64,000 nucleotides of DNA, from NCBI RefSeq assembly GCF_900199375.1, contig NZ_LT900217.1, forward strand, positions 2,604,001 through 2,668,000, in the 5' to 3' direction. The notes beneath the pieces are model-generated. The model ran no database searches. It was not told the origin of the DNA and saw only the letters and a list, made by a program, of their open reading frames with translations. This stretch comes from Gordonibacter urolithinfaciens. Its GTDB lineage: Bacteria > Actinomycetota > Coriobacteriia > Coriobacteriales > Eggerthellaceae. Below are positions 43,678 through 51,689 of the stretch, one piece after another; positions within the stretch are counted from its first letter, which is position 1; each line of letters opens with the position of its first letter. Position numbers and translations under genes: made by a program.

Positions 43678-44568
43678 CTACGCGGCTTCGTCGGCCCAGT
43701 AGCAGGCGGCGTCGCCCGGATAGCGCACGGCGTAGGGATGCGCGTCGCTCGCCGAGGCGAAAACCGTGCAGGCTACATCATGGCCACCGGTACCGTCGGA
43801 GGCGGTCGCCTGCTCGATCTCGGCGCCCACGAGGGCCGGGTCGGCGACGAGCGGGTGTCCCGCGTCGTCGACCGCAATGCGCAGGGCCTGGCCGGAGGCG
43901 AGCGTGACGAACGGGTAGCGCGCGTCGGCATCGCTGCCGCTGCTGGAGGAGCCCTCGTTGGCCGAACCGTCGGAGGACGGCGCATCCGCAGAGCCGTCGG
44001 ACGGGGGCGCGCCCGCGGAGCCGTCGTTTCGGCCCGCCTCGGGTGCGCCGTCCTTGGCGCCGCCGGACGGCGAGCCGAGGTCCTCGGAAGCCATGCCGTC
44101 CGAGATGCTGGCAAGCTCCCCTGACGACGAGGCGGCTCCGCTGCCCGCTGTCTGCAGGCTGCTGTTCAGCTGCGCGGCGACCAGCCCGTGATAGGCGAAC
44201 GCGCCCACACCGGCCAGCAGCACCAGGCACGCCGCCGCCGGAAGCAGCATCTTTTTTGCACGCTGGCGCCGGGTGCTGCGCCCCGTGCCGGTCTGCGCAA
44301 CCGGGCCGCGCCCCTTCGGGCCGGTTGCGGCCGCATGCTCGCCGCAGGTTGCGAGCAGGGCGGCGAGCATGCGCTCCTCGGCTGCGGCGGACGGGCCCAT
44401 GCGGTCGAAGGCGCGTGCGATCGCCGCGTCGAGCCCGGACTCGCAGAAGGAGGGGTCCGCCGCCTGGCGCGCATCGGGCGCATTGGGGTCGATAGGCGGC
44501 GCGAAGGCCTGCTCGTCCTCGAAGGGGTCGTCGACGGCGAATAAGTCCTTGCGGTCACGGTCGTTCAC
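43678..44568 (-). CDS. Membrane anti-sigma factor-like protein
   Basis: 296 residues from GTG 44566-44568 (MNDRDRKDLFAVDDPFED), preferred over GTG 44577 because GGGAGG is 8 bases before it. It overlaps the sigma gene end by 14 bases. A cytoplasmic N-terminal ~100 residues with helical FDRMGPSAAAEERMLAALLA, one membrane helix MLLPAAACLVLLAGVGAFAY, then a Ser/Gly/Asp-rich extracytoplasmic linker and a small C-terminal domain on YPFVTLASGQALRIAVDDAG. There is no zinc-binding HXXXCXXC motif. Gene order makes an anti-sigma role likely. Confidence 0.7.
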   Translation of the reverse strand: MNDRDRKDLFAVDDPFEDEQAFAPPIDPNAPDARQAADPSFCESGLDAAIARAFDRMGPSAAAEERMLAALLATCGEHAAATGPKGRGPVAQTGTGRSTRRQRAKKMLLPAAACLVLLAGVGAFAYHGLVAAQLNSSLQTAGSGAASSSGELASISDGMASEDLGSPSGGAKDGAPEAGRNDGSAGAPPSDGSADAPSSDGSANEGSSSSGSDADARYPFVTLASGQALRIAVDDAGHPLVADPALVGAEIEQATASDGTGGHDVACTVFASASDAHPYAVRYPGDAACYWADEAA

Positions 44569-45064
44569 GGCGCTCACCTCCCAACATGGTCTTAAGCAGC
44601 GCGCGGGCCTCGCTCAGGTGGCTGCGCACCGTCGAGGCGGGCGTGCCGGTGATGAGCGCGATGTCGGCGGTGCGGTACCCTTCGTAGTAGTACAGGTACA
44701 CGCACGTCTTGTACTTCGGGGGAAGGGCGAGCACCGCCTCGAGCGTCTCGTCGCCATCGGCGGCCGTCCGGTCGTCGGGCACGTCGTCCGGCAGCTCGGC
44801 TGCGCATCGTCGCGCCGCGCTTCTCAGCATGTCGCGGCAGTGGTTCTGGGCGCACACGATGAGCCACGCCTTCTCGTGCTCGGCATCGTTGAAACGCCGC
44901 GGCTTGCAAAGCAACTTCGCGAACACGGTCTGCACCGCATCCTCCGCATCGGCCGCGTTGCCGAGATAGGCGTAGCACAGGCGGTAGACCGTCTTCGCAT
45001 GGCGGCGGAACACCGCGGCTATGTCGTCGTTCTTCGGCAGGTTCTCCCTTTCTGCCCCCAACAC
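44555..45064 (-). CDS. ECF-type RNA polymerase sigma factor
   Basis: 169 residues from GTG 45062-45064 (MLGAERENLPKNDDIAAVFR); no good ribosome site fits and the true start may be a few codons later. Region 2: YRLCYAYLGNAADAEDAVQ and TVFAKLLCKPRRF. Region 4: LALPPKYKTCVYLYYYEGYR and ITGTPASTVRSHLSEARALL. It directs transcription of an envelope-related regulon, probably including itself, the anti-sigma gene and the VWA protein gene that follow. Confidence 0.92.
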   Translation of the reverse strand: MLGAERENLPKNDDIAAVFRRHAKTVYRLCYAYLGNAADAEDAVQTVFAKLLCKPRRFNDAEHEKAWLIVCAQNHCRDMLRSAARRCAAELPDDVPDDRTAADGDETLEAVLALPPKYKTCVYLYYYEGYRTADIALITGTPASTVRSHLSEARALLKTMLGGERRERP

Positions 45065-45352
45065 GATCGCAGGGGCGGAAATGTCGGGAAACCGGCATAC
45101 TTTTTTGCGCGCGATTGCCTTGTTCCCCGCTACGGACAGTGTAGCGGATGCGTAGGTGATGGAGGGAAGCGGCTCGGGCCGTGTCGGGTCCCACTCGCCA
45201 ACCGTCGAAATGCCGTTCGAATCTTGCGCGGCAACCGTCGGGACCTTGCAGGGATCAAGCAGATTGCCGGCTCAAATTCTAAACGAGATACCACCTGTTC
45301 AAACAGCAATAATCGAAGACGCTTCACCATGTGAAACCAGAGTGGAACGTGC

Positions 45353-45358
45353 TAGAAT
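45353..45358 (+). promoter_or_regulatory. -10 of the small membrane peptide gene
   Basis: GTGCTAGAATGCC, extended -10 TAGAAT, 61 bases before ATG 45419; transcription from here would include the first inverted-repeat element in the leader. Confidence 0.5.
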
Positions 45359-45363
45359 GCCTC

Positions 45364-45397
45364 GCGTCAGCGGTGTCCGCTTCCAGCGGGTGACGCC
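45364..45397. repeat. Left inverted-repeat element flanking the small membrane peptide
   Basis: GCGTCAGCGGTGTCC, a few bases, then GCGGGTGACGC: it can fold on itself through GCGTCA/TGACGC and also matches, in reverse complement, the element at 45576-45620. Confidence 0.6.
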
Positions 45398-45418
45398 TTA
45401 GAGATAAGGAGGATCCCC

Positions 45419-45550
45419 ATGGATAGTTTCAACCTGATCGCAGGACTTTGTTCCATCTTGTCATTTCTTCTGGCAGCCTACGACTGGTCGCAGCGAAAAC
45501 GGAAAGCGAGGGGCAAGGCGAAACAAGCATCAAAAAGGCGGCCGAGCTAG
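45419..45550 (+). CDS. 43-residue single-helix membrane peptide
   Basis: ATG 45419 follows a perfect AAGGAGG with 5-6 bases of spacing. The product starts MDSFNLIAGLCSILSFLLAA, one membrane helix, then YDWSQ and a strongly basic tail (RKRKARGKAKQASKRRPS). The layout resembles type I toxin peptides and small membrane regulators. The gene has its own -10 and is flanked by inverted repeats. Function unknown; being real is supported mainly by the ribosome site and the helix-plus-basic-tail design. Confidence 0.65.
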   Translation: MDSFNLIAGLCSILSFLLAAYDWSQRKRKARGKAKQASKRRPS

Positions 45551-45575
45551 CACTCTGACCGCCTAACCTAGTCCC

Positions 45576-45620
45576 GCGTCACCCGCCCGGACTCACAACC
45601 CCGCGGGCACCGCTGACACC
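45576..45620. repeat. Right inverted-repeat element after the small membrane peptide
   Basis: GCGTCACCCGC, a 20-base insert, then GCACCGCTGACACC. It is partly the reverse complement of the element at 45364-45397, and it may also act as the terminator. Confidence 0.6.
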
Positions 45621-45676
45621 CTGCATTATACACACCGCAGCGTCCGGTGCAAGCCCGATTTTCGGGGGCGTTGCGG

Positions 45677-45682
45677 TATCAT
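45677..45682 (+). promoter_or_regulatory. recQ promoter -10
   Basis: TTGCGGTATCATGATGG, TATCAT, 48 bases before the recQ ATG. Confidence 0.5.
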
Positions 45683-45730
45683 GATGGCGAGACGAGCGAG
45701 GGCGCAAATGCCCAGAGAGGGAAGGGCCCG

Positions 45731-47710
45731 ATGGTTGAGGCGGCGGCCGCGAAGGCGGCATTGCGGGAGCATTTCGGCTACGAGGAGTTCCGTCCGGGGC
45801 AGGAGGGCGTGGTGGAGGCGATCCTCGCCGGCCGCGACGCGCTGGCGGTCATGCCCACGGGCGCCGGCAAGTCGGTGTGCTACCAGGTGCCCGGCATCGT
45901 GATGGAAGGCCTCGCGCTCGTGGTGAGCCCGCTCGTGTCGCTCATGGGCGACCAGGTGCGCGCGCTCCTCGACGCGGGCGTGCGCGGCGCCTACCTCAAC
46001 TCCACGCTCACGCCCGGCCAGCAGGCCACCGTGCTGCGCCGCGCGCTCGCGGGCGCGTACCAGATCATGTACGTGGCGCCGGAGCGGCTGGCCGACCCGC
46101 GCTTCCTCGAGTTCGCGCGCAAGGCCGCCATCCCGCTCGTCGCCGTGGACGAGGCGCACTGCGTGTCGCAGTGGGGCCAGGACTTCCGCCCGTCGTACCT
46201 GGCCATCGGCGACTTCATCGAACAGCTGCCCGCGCGCCCCGTCGTGGCGGCGTTCACGGCCACGGCCACCGAGCGCGTGCGGCGTGACATCGTGCGCCTT
46301 CTGGATCTGCGCGACCCTTACGGGGTGGTCACGGGCTTCGACCGCCCGAACCTCTACTTCGGCGTGGAGCGCTTGGAGCCCAAGCGCAAGCTCGCCTGGA
46401 TCGGGAGCTACGCGCTCGCGCATCCGGGCGACTCGGGGATCGTGTACTGCTCCACCCGCAAGGACACCGACAAGGTGCATGCCGCGCTCGTCGCCGCAGG
46501 CGTGCGCGCGGCGCGCTATCACGCGGGCATGCCGGCGGCGGAGCGCGCCGAGAGCCAGCGCGCGTTCATCGCCGACGACGCGCCGGTCATGGTGGCCACG
46601 AACGCCTTCGGCATGGGCATCGACAAGTCCAACGTGCGCTACGTGATCCACCACAACATGCCCGGCAGCATCGAGGCGTACTACCAGGAGGCCGGCCGCG
46701 CCGGGCGCGACGGCGAGCCGTCCACGTGCATGCTCCTATGGAGCGACGGCGACGTGTCAACCTGCCGTTTCTTCATCGAGCAGGAGTCGGGCAACGAGGA
46801 GCTCTCGCCCGAGGAGGCCGACGCCGTGCGCGCCTCGCGCCGCCGCCTGCTGGAGGCCATGGTGGGCTACTGCCACACCACGGGGTGCCTGCGCCGCTAC
46901 ATCCTGAACTACTTCGGCGAAGACGCCGCCCCTGCGGCACCCGGCCAAGCCCCCAGCGTGCGCGAGGCGTACATCGCGTTCGGCGAGGCCGCGCCGACCG
47001 ACGGCACCGCGCCGACCGGCGGCGCTTCCGCGCCCGTCGCCGGGTGCAACAACTGCTCCAATTGCGAGGGAACGTTCGACGCCGTGGACGTGACCGACCT
47101 GGCGCGCGCCGTCATGCGCTGCGTGCAGGAGCTGCGCGGGCGTTTCGGCAAGGGGCTCGTGGTGGACGTGCTGCGCGGCTCGAAGAGCGCGAAGGTGCTC
47201 GATATGCACCTGGACGAGGCGGCCAGCTACGATGCGGTGGACGCCTCCGCCGCCCAGGTCAAGGAGGTTATCGAGCTTTTGGCCGCCGGCGGCTACCTTG
47301 CGATTACCGAAGGCGCCTACCCTACGGTGGGACTTGGCCCGCGTGCCCGCGAGGCGGCGGAGGACGGGTTCTCCCTCTCCATGAAGAAGGTCGTGCGCAA
47401 GGCCGAACGCGTGCGGGGCGCCGAAGCGGGCGCCGGCCGCGCGTTCGGCGCCTCGGGCACGGCGGTCGCGTCGGGCGAGGCCGACCCGGAGCTGTTCGAG
47501 CGCCTGCGCACGCTGCGCAAGCGCCTGGCGGACGAGGCCGGAGTGCCGCCCTACATCGTGTTCTCGGACGCCACCCTGCGGGACATGTGCGCGAAGCGCC
47601 CCGCCACCGAGGACGGGTTCCTGGACGTCTCCGGCGTGGGCGCCACGAAGCTCGCCCGCTACGGCGAGGCGTTCCTCGCCGAGCTCGCCGCCTATGAAAG
47701 CGCAGGATAG
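45731..47710 (+). CDS. recQ: ATP-dependent DNA helicase RecQ
   Basis: 659 residues from ATG 45731, with GGGAAGGG upstream. Helicase motifs: FRPGQEGVVEAILAGRDALA (motif 0), MPTGAGKSVCYQ (Walker A), VDEAHCVSQWGQDFRP (DEAH and aromatic loop), AFTATATERVR, VATNAFGMGIDKSNVRYVIH and YYQEAGRAGRDGE. The RQC zinc site is MVGYCHTTGCLRRY with CNNCSNC, and an HRDC domain ends the protein. It unwinds 3'-5' and acts in recombinational repair. The region between is longer than usual because of Ala/Gly/Pro linkers. Confidence 0.96.
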   Translation: MVEAAAAKAALREHFGYEEFRPGQEGVVEAILAGRDALAVMPTGAGKSVCYQVPGIVMEGLALVVSPLVSLMGDQVRALLDAGVRGAYLNSTLTPGQQATVLRRALAGAYQIMYVAPERLADPRFLEFARKAAIPLVAVDEAHCVSQWGQDFRPSYLAIGDFIEQLPARPVVAAFTATATERVRRDIVRLLDLRDPYGVVTGFDRPNLYFGVERLEPKRKLAWIGSYALAHPGDSGIVYCSTRKDTDKVHAALVAAGVRAARYHAGMPAAERAESQRAFIADDAPVMVATNAFGMGIDKSNVRYVIHHNMPGSIEAYYQEAGRAGRDGEPSTCMLLWSDGDVSTCRFFIEQESGNEELSPEEADAVRASRRRLLEAMVGYCHTTGCLRRYILNYFGEDAAPAAPGQAPSVREAYIAFGEAAPTDGTAPTGGASAPVAGCNNCSNCEGTFDAVDVTDLARAVMRCVQELRGRFGKGLVVDVLRGSKSAKVLDMHLDEAASYDAVDASAAQVKEVIELLAAGGYLAITEGAYPTVGLGPRAREAAEDGFSLSMKKVVRKAERVRGAEAGAGRAFGASGTAVASGEADPELFERLRTLRKRLADEAGVPPYIVFSDATLRDMCAKRPATEDGFLDVSGVGATKLARYGEAFLAELAAYESAG

Positions 47711-47741
47711 CCCGCCCGGACGCCTTCGCGCCGGGCGGGCT
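47709..47741. terminator. Terminator between recQ and the DUF4097 gene
   Basis: Perfect 11-bp arms AGCCCGCCCGG (47709-47719) and CCGGGCGGGCT (47731-47741); the recQ stop codon is inside the stem. It serves convergent genes. Confidence 0.75.
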
Positions 47742-47766
47742 GACGGCCACCGTCCTGCGGGCCCTC

Positions 47767-48822
47767 TTACAGGGCAGCAGGTGCTGCCGGTGCTGCCGGC
47801 GCGGCAGGTGCCCCGGGTGCCGACGGGCTGCTGCCGTCTGACGAGGCGCCGTCGTTGCCGCGCCTTGCGGAATCGGGAGCCGCTTCCACGTTGAAGTCGA
47901 GGTCGATGCTGCCGCTCGTGGTGCGCACGACGATGCGCTTGCCGACGCCGATCGTGCCGCTGGGGGCGTCCACGCGGCCGCTCGTAGAGGAGACCGCGAT
48001 GTCGTAGTCGGTCGCAGGGTTCGCGAACATGACGTCCACCCTGCCGCTCGTCGCCTCTATCATGGTCTCGTTCGCGTCCAGCCCGGCTCCGCCGATGCTT
48101 CCGCTTGATCCGCGGATATCCAGCGTGGTCGCGCGCACATCGCTCAAGTCCTGGCGCCCGCTCGCGGTGCCCGTCTCCACCGTGGCGGCCTCGACGTCCC
48201 CCAGGGAGAGCGAGCCGCTCGACGTGCGGGCCGAGAAGCCCTCGGCATCCACGCCCACCACGCCGATGCTGCCGCTCGACGTTTTCAGGCTCATGGTGCC
48301 GGCGCTCGTGCGCAGCACCGACAGGCTGCCGCTGCTCGCCGTGAGCGACACGGCTTCCAGGCCGTCGAGGTCCGCCACGTCGATGCTTCCGCTGCCCGTC
48401 TCCACGGTGAGGGAGCCCGTATAGCTGCGCGGCACCTTCACCACGGTGGCATGGTCCTGGAACTCCACCTTCATGATCATGAGTCCTGTGAGCGACGTGC
48501 CGTGGCCGGTTATCTCCAGTACGCCCCCTTCGTCGACGACGTCCACGGTCTTCTCGCTGCTGGTCCAGCACGTCACCTCGAAGGCGTCGCCGTCGGCCTG
48601 CTCGAAGCGCACGTCCCCGCCGGCGTCCCTCACCACGATGGCGGTGTGGGGCGCCTCTGCCTCGAGTTCCAGGATCCTCGTATCCGACACCCAGTCGCGC
48701 GTGGTGTTGGACAGGTTCTCGAAGCGGAAGTCCGCCGCGACGAACGCCCCGAGGGCGAGCGCCGACCCGCCAACCAGTAAAACGGTGGCGACGATCAGGA
48801 CTGCTTTACGCGCGGTGGTCAT
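47767..48822 (-). CDS. DUF4097 beta-strand repeat protein (LiaG-like)
   Basis: 351 residues from ATG 48820-48822, with GGAAGGAG upstream. One membrane helix near the start (AVLIVATVLLVGGSALALGA) is followed by a right-handed beta-helix of short strands with recurring SSGSI/SGSL turns: ETGSGSIDVADLDGL, TSSGSIGVVGVDAEG, ATSGRVDVMFANP. The tail is Ala/Pro-rich. DUF4097 proteins are found in envelope-stress operons and sit outside the membrane. Third gene of the PadR-HAAS-DUF4097 operon, overlapping the second by 17 bases. Confidence 0.88.
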   Translation of the reverse strand: MTTARKAVLIVATVLLVGGSALALGAFVAADFRFENLSNTTRDWVSDTRILELEAEAPHTAIVVRDAGGDVRFEQADGDAFEVTCWTSSEKTVDVVDEGGVLEITGHGTSLTGLMIMKVEFQDHATVVKVPRSYTGSLTVETGSGSIDVADLDGLEAVSLTASSGSLSVLRTSAGTMSLKTSSGSIGVVGVDAEGFSARTSSGSLSLGDVEAATVETGTASGRQDLSDVRATTLDIRGSSGSIGGAGLDANETMIEATSGRVDVMFANPATDYDIAVSSTSGRVDAPSGTIGVGKRIVVRTTSGSIDLDFNVEAAPDSARRGNDGASSDGSSPSAPGAPAAPAAPAAPAAL

Positions 48823-49645
48823 GGCTCTGCGCTCCTTCCGGGGCCGGGTTTCCCGCCGCAGGCGCGCTCGGCGCGGTCGGGAAGGGGATGGTGCCCTGCG
48901 CGGTGGCAGGGGGGTACGCGCCGGGGCAGGGGGCCGCGGCGTAGGCGGCGCCGGGATAGGGCGCCCCGTACGGCGGGGCGGGCGGGGCGCCGGCGGCAAC
49001 CGGTACGGACGGCGAGCCCGGTGCGGGAGCGTACGGCGGCGCGGCCTGGCCGGACCCGTGCACCTTCTTCACGAACAGCCCCTTGATCCAGCGGGCGAAC
49101 GAGTGGGTGAGCTGCACGAGCCCCTTGCTGGCGGCAAGGACGCCGAACAGGGCGAACAGCCCCGTCCCCGCGGCGGCCAGCCCGCAGCCCAGAAGCCAGG
49201 CGGCCGTGAGCGGGTAGCCGGTGGCAAGGCACCACACCAAACCCACGATGCCGATGGGGCCGCACAGCAGCAGCGTGGCGACGGTCGCCCACAGCGCCAC
49301 GACGACCATCCAGATGGACAGGTACACCATCAAGGCCGCCATGACCAGTGCCAACGCCACGGGCACCCAGATGGGCGAGAACACCACGAGCAGCACCACG
49401 TTGAGCGTGCGGCTGCCGGTGTTCGCCTTCGCGATGGCCTTCGGGATGACCGGCGTCTCGGCGATGATCTGGGCGGCGATGGCCCCCACCGGCCCGAGCG
49501 CCGCCACGGCGTCGGCCTCGCTCATGCCGTCCTCCATGCGGTCGTCGATCATCTCCAGGTAGAAGGCGATCGACTGCTCCACCTCGTATGACGGCAGCTT
49601 GCCGAGCGCGCGCCGCAGCGCGTCGGAGAACTCGGTCTTGTTCAT
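48806..49645 (-). CDS. HAAS-domain (DUF1700) membrane protein
   Basis: 279 residues from ATG 49643-49645. An N-terminal HAAS domain (MNKTEFSDALRRALGKLPSY, YLEMIDDRMEDGMSEADAVA, LGPVGAIAAQII), then about four membrane helices (residues ~85-190), then a Pro/Ala/Gly-rich cytoplasmic tail with PYGAPYPGAAYAAAP. HAAS domains work with PadR regulators, and the start overlaps the PadR stop by ATGA, so a signalling pair is likely: the membrane protein senses the envelope and controls the PadR repressor. Confidence 0.9.
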   Translation of the reverse strand: MNKTEFSDALRRALGKLPSYEVEQSIAFYLEMIDDRMEDGMSEADAVAALGPVGAIAAQIIAETPVIPKAIAKANTGSRTLNVVLLVVFSPIWVPVALALVMAALMVYLSIWMVVVALWATVATLLLCGPIGIVGLVWCLATGYPLTAAWLLGCGLAAAGTGLFALFGVLAASKGLVQLTHSFARWIKGLFVKKVHGSGQAAPPYAPAPGSPSVPVAAGAPPAPPYGAPYPGAAYAAAPCPGAYPPATAQGTIPFPTAPSAPAAGNPAPEGAQSHDHRA

Positions 49646-49956
49646 TTTCTGGCACCTCGTTTCACGTAATCGTAGATGGAGACGACGTCGTCCCGCTCGC
49701 GCAGGAACTCGTCGATATGGCGCACGCCTGCCTCGGTGATGCGGTAGTACTTGCGCAACCGCCCGCTGTGCTCGACGGAGTACGTGGTGAGCAGCCCCGC
49801 TGCTTCCAATCGTTTGAGCAGGGGGTAGAGCGTCGATTCGGTCAGGTTCAGGATCGCGGGCACGTCCTTGACGATCTGGTAGCCGTACGAATCCTGCCGG
49901 TTGATCGAGGCGAGCACGCAGACTTCGAGGAACCCTCGCTTCATCTGTGCGTCCAT
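49642..49956 (-). CDS. PadR-family transcriptional regulator
   Basis: 104 residues from ATG 49954-49956 (MDAQMKRGFLEVCVLASINR), chosen because AAAGGAGG precedes it; an upstream ATG at 50007 would run through the operator. Winged HTH: DSYGYQIVKDVPAILNLTES, TLYPLLKRLEAAGLL and RKYYRITEAGVRHIDEF. No C-terminal dimerisation helix beyond the short VSIYDYVKRGARK. It should repress its own operon via the dyad at 49971-50003. Confidence 0.92.
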   Translation of the reverse strand: MDAQMKRGFLEVCVLASINRQDSYGYQIVKDVPAILNLTESTLYPLLKRLEAAGLLTTYSVEHSGRLRKYYRITEAGVRHIDEFLRERDDVVSIYDYVKRGARK

Positions 49957-49970
49957 TGCATACCTCCTTT

Positions 49971-50007
49971 CGCCCGATACTATACAACGCATAGTATCGG
50001 GCGTCAA
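49971..50007 (-). promoter_or_regulatory. Promoter and operator of the padR operon
   Basis: On the minus strand TTGACG (50002-50007) and TATAGT (49979-49984) are spaced by 17 bp. A perfect 13-bp inverted repeat (CGCCCGATACTAT at 49971-49983 and its complement at 49991-50003, 7-base spacer) covers the -10 and part of the spacer, as expected for PadR autorepression. Confidence 0.85.
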
Positions 50008-50060
50008 CGGGTATTCGGAAAACGTTCAGCGAGGGTAGGTGCTCATACGCCTAAATGCGC

Positions 50061-50095
50061 GAACAGCCGGCACTCCGGTGAGTGTCGGCTGTTCC
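50061..50095. terminator. Hairpin terminator after the SLC13 carrier at 50169
   Basis: GAACAGCCGGCACTC (50061-50075) pairs with GAGTGTCGGCTGTTC (50080-50094), one mismatch, tetraloop-like CGGT. Strong stem between the padR operon and the carrier gene. Confidence 0.7.
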
Positions 50096-50168
50096 GCCTG
50101 TGGTCGTTCTGCAATATGGTCGAGAAGGTTGAAAAGTCATCTCGGCGTGCGCGGTGGTGCTCGTAGGC

Positions 50169-51593
50169 TTAAGCGAAGCCGAACAGGGCGCAGAGCGCTG
50201 GCAGCAGCGTCACGGTCAAAGCGATGAGCAATATTGTGGGTATCCAGCCGATCCTCGCCATGTCGGACATGCGATAGTATCCAGTGGAGTACGTGAGGAT
50301 GGGTACGCAATCCAGTGGCAGCAGGTAGGCTAGCGAAGCCTGCCAGGCAACTACCATCAGCATACAGTACATGCTGATGCCGAAGTCTCCTGCGATGATG
50401 CCCAAGGGATAGGCCAAGATTCCCGCCACGGCAGGACCTACGGGTACGATATTGTGCACGATCGCACCGATGGTCGAAAGCACCGCGAGCACGGCAAGGG
50501 GCGTTTTCCAGTTCTCGGGCAAGGCTGCGACCACGGTCGAGACCATCCAGTCTCCGGCGCCGGTGGACACCACGAAGTGGGCTGCGGATAAGATGCACAT
50601 GATCATGATCAAGACGCCCCAGTTCATACGCGATACCATCGATTTGAAGTCGAGGGTGGAGCAGCCGGGTACCGAGAGCAGCACCACGGCGCAGATGGCG
50701 ATCATGGCAGTGTTCAGATAGCTGATCCAAGAGCTGAGTATCCAGAACAGCATGGCGAGCGCGATGATGGCAACCGTCATTATCTCGGAGCGCGTGAGCC
50801 TGCCCATACCCGAGACCTCTTCCATGGTGGTGTCGATGGACGATTGCAAGATGGGCTCTGGTTTGAAGAACCGGGTGATGACGAGCCACGAGGCAAACAG
50901 CATGATCGCGCAGAATGGAAGCCCGAGCATCGACCATTCGACGAAATTCATATTCACACCGAACAATGACGAGAACAGCCCAACCGTGATCACGTTGCAA
51001 CCGTTGCCGGTCATCACGGCGCATCCCCCGGCATATGATGCCCAAGGAATGGCTATCATCATGGCTTTGCCCATGGGCGATTTCAACTTTTCAGCACCGT
51101 TCAACTCCAACAAGCGCTTTCCAACCGAGATAAACACGCCGCAGGCGGCGACATCCGACATGAAAAAGGAGAGGAATGCTGTGGCGCACATGAAGCCCAG
51201 CAGCATTTTGTTGGTGTCGGTGCCCGACCTCCTGAGTACGAAGGCTGCGATGCGGGTGGGAATGGTGGTAGCATCGAGGGCAACCGTGAACGCGAACGTG
51301 CCCATGAGGAAGAACACCGTTGATCCCATGGCGTTAGAGTACGCCTCATCGAACGAGCATACGCCCATGATGGGCATCATGATGAGCACGAGCAGCGCCG
51401 TTGCTGGCAACGGCAGTGATTCGGTTACCCACAGAAGAATGCCTGCCGCTAAAATTCCCAAAACCATGCGGCCCTCGTAGGTCAGCCCCTCCGTCGTCGG
51501 GGCGAGAGCCGTTGCGGCGACGATGGCGATGGCGATAAGTATGCAAGCAACGTTGCGCGGCCGCAGCGAGGCATGCAGGACGGCTTCAGACAC
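50169..51593 (-). CDS. SLC13-family anion:sodium symporter, copy 2
   Basis: 474 residues from GTG 51591-51593 (MSEAVLHASLRPRNVACILI). About 11-12 membrane helices. Features of the DASS family are LLWVTESLPLPATALLVLI, ACGVFISVGKRLLE and NIVPVGPAVAGILAYPLG near the end. Family members carry di- and tricarboxylates, sulfate or related organic anions with sodium. It follows a closely related carrier and a transhydroxylase-like molybdoenzyme, so a carboxylated aromatic substrate is possible. A minus-strand TATAAC at 51608-51613 may be a separate promoter. Confidence 0.88.
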   Translation of the reverse strand: MSEAVLHASLRPRNVACILIAIAIVAATALAPTTEGLTYEGRMVLGILAAGILLWVTESLPLPATALLVLIMMPIMGVCSFDEAYSNAMGSTVFFLMGTFAFTVALDATTIPTRIAAFVLRRSGTDTNKMLLGFMCATAFLSFFMSDVAACGVFISVGKRLLELNGAEKLKSPMGKAMMIAIPWASYAGGCAVMTGNGCNVITVGLFSSLFGVNMNFVEWSMLGLPFCAIMLFASWLVITRFFKPEPILQSSIDTTMEEVSGMGRLTRSEIMTVAIIALAMLFWILSSWISYLNTAMIAICAVVLLSVPGCSTLDFKSMVSRMNWGVLIMIMCILSAAHFVVSTGAGDWMVSTVVAALPENWKTPLAVLAVLSTIGAIVHNIVPVGPAVAGILAYPLGIIAGDFGISMYCMLMVVAWQASLAYLLPLDCVPILTYSTGYYRMSDMARIGWIPTILLIALTVTLLPALCALFGFA

Positions 51594-51628
51594 GGTTGAC
51601 CCCCCAAGTTATAAATGCTCTCCCCCCA

Positions 51629-51670
51629 TCGAACAGACCCCTTTTCCGAAAGGGCGAGGGGTCTGTTCGA
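51629..51670 (-). terminator. Hairpin between the two SLC13 carriers
   Basis: Perfect 14-bp arms TCGAACAGACCCCT (51629-51642) and its complement (51657-51670), with an inner CTTTTCCGAAAG. It may end or attenuate the upstream transcript before the second carrier gene. Confidence 0.7.
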
Positions 51671-51689
51671 CGCAGAACACGATGTAACT

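Larger units (their letters stand above)
45065..45418. other. Intergenic region upstream of the sigma operon and the small membrane peptide
   Basis: 354 bases. It holds the sigma gene upstream region (no clear promoter recognised), a less GC-rich patch at about 45270-45340, the -10 TAGAAT at 45353-45358 and the left inverted-repeat element. A GTTCGAATC string near 45218 is not part of a tRNA. Confidence 0.6.

Noticed and set aside
45200-45250. tRNA gene suggested by a GTTCGAATC T-loop-like string
   Set aside because: No acceptor, D-arm or anticodon stem can be formed around it.
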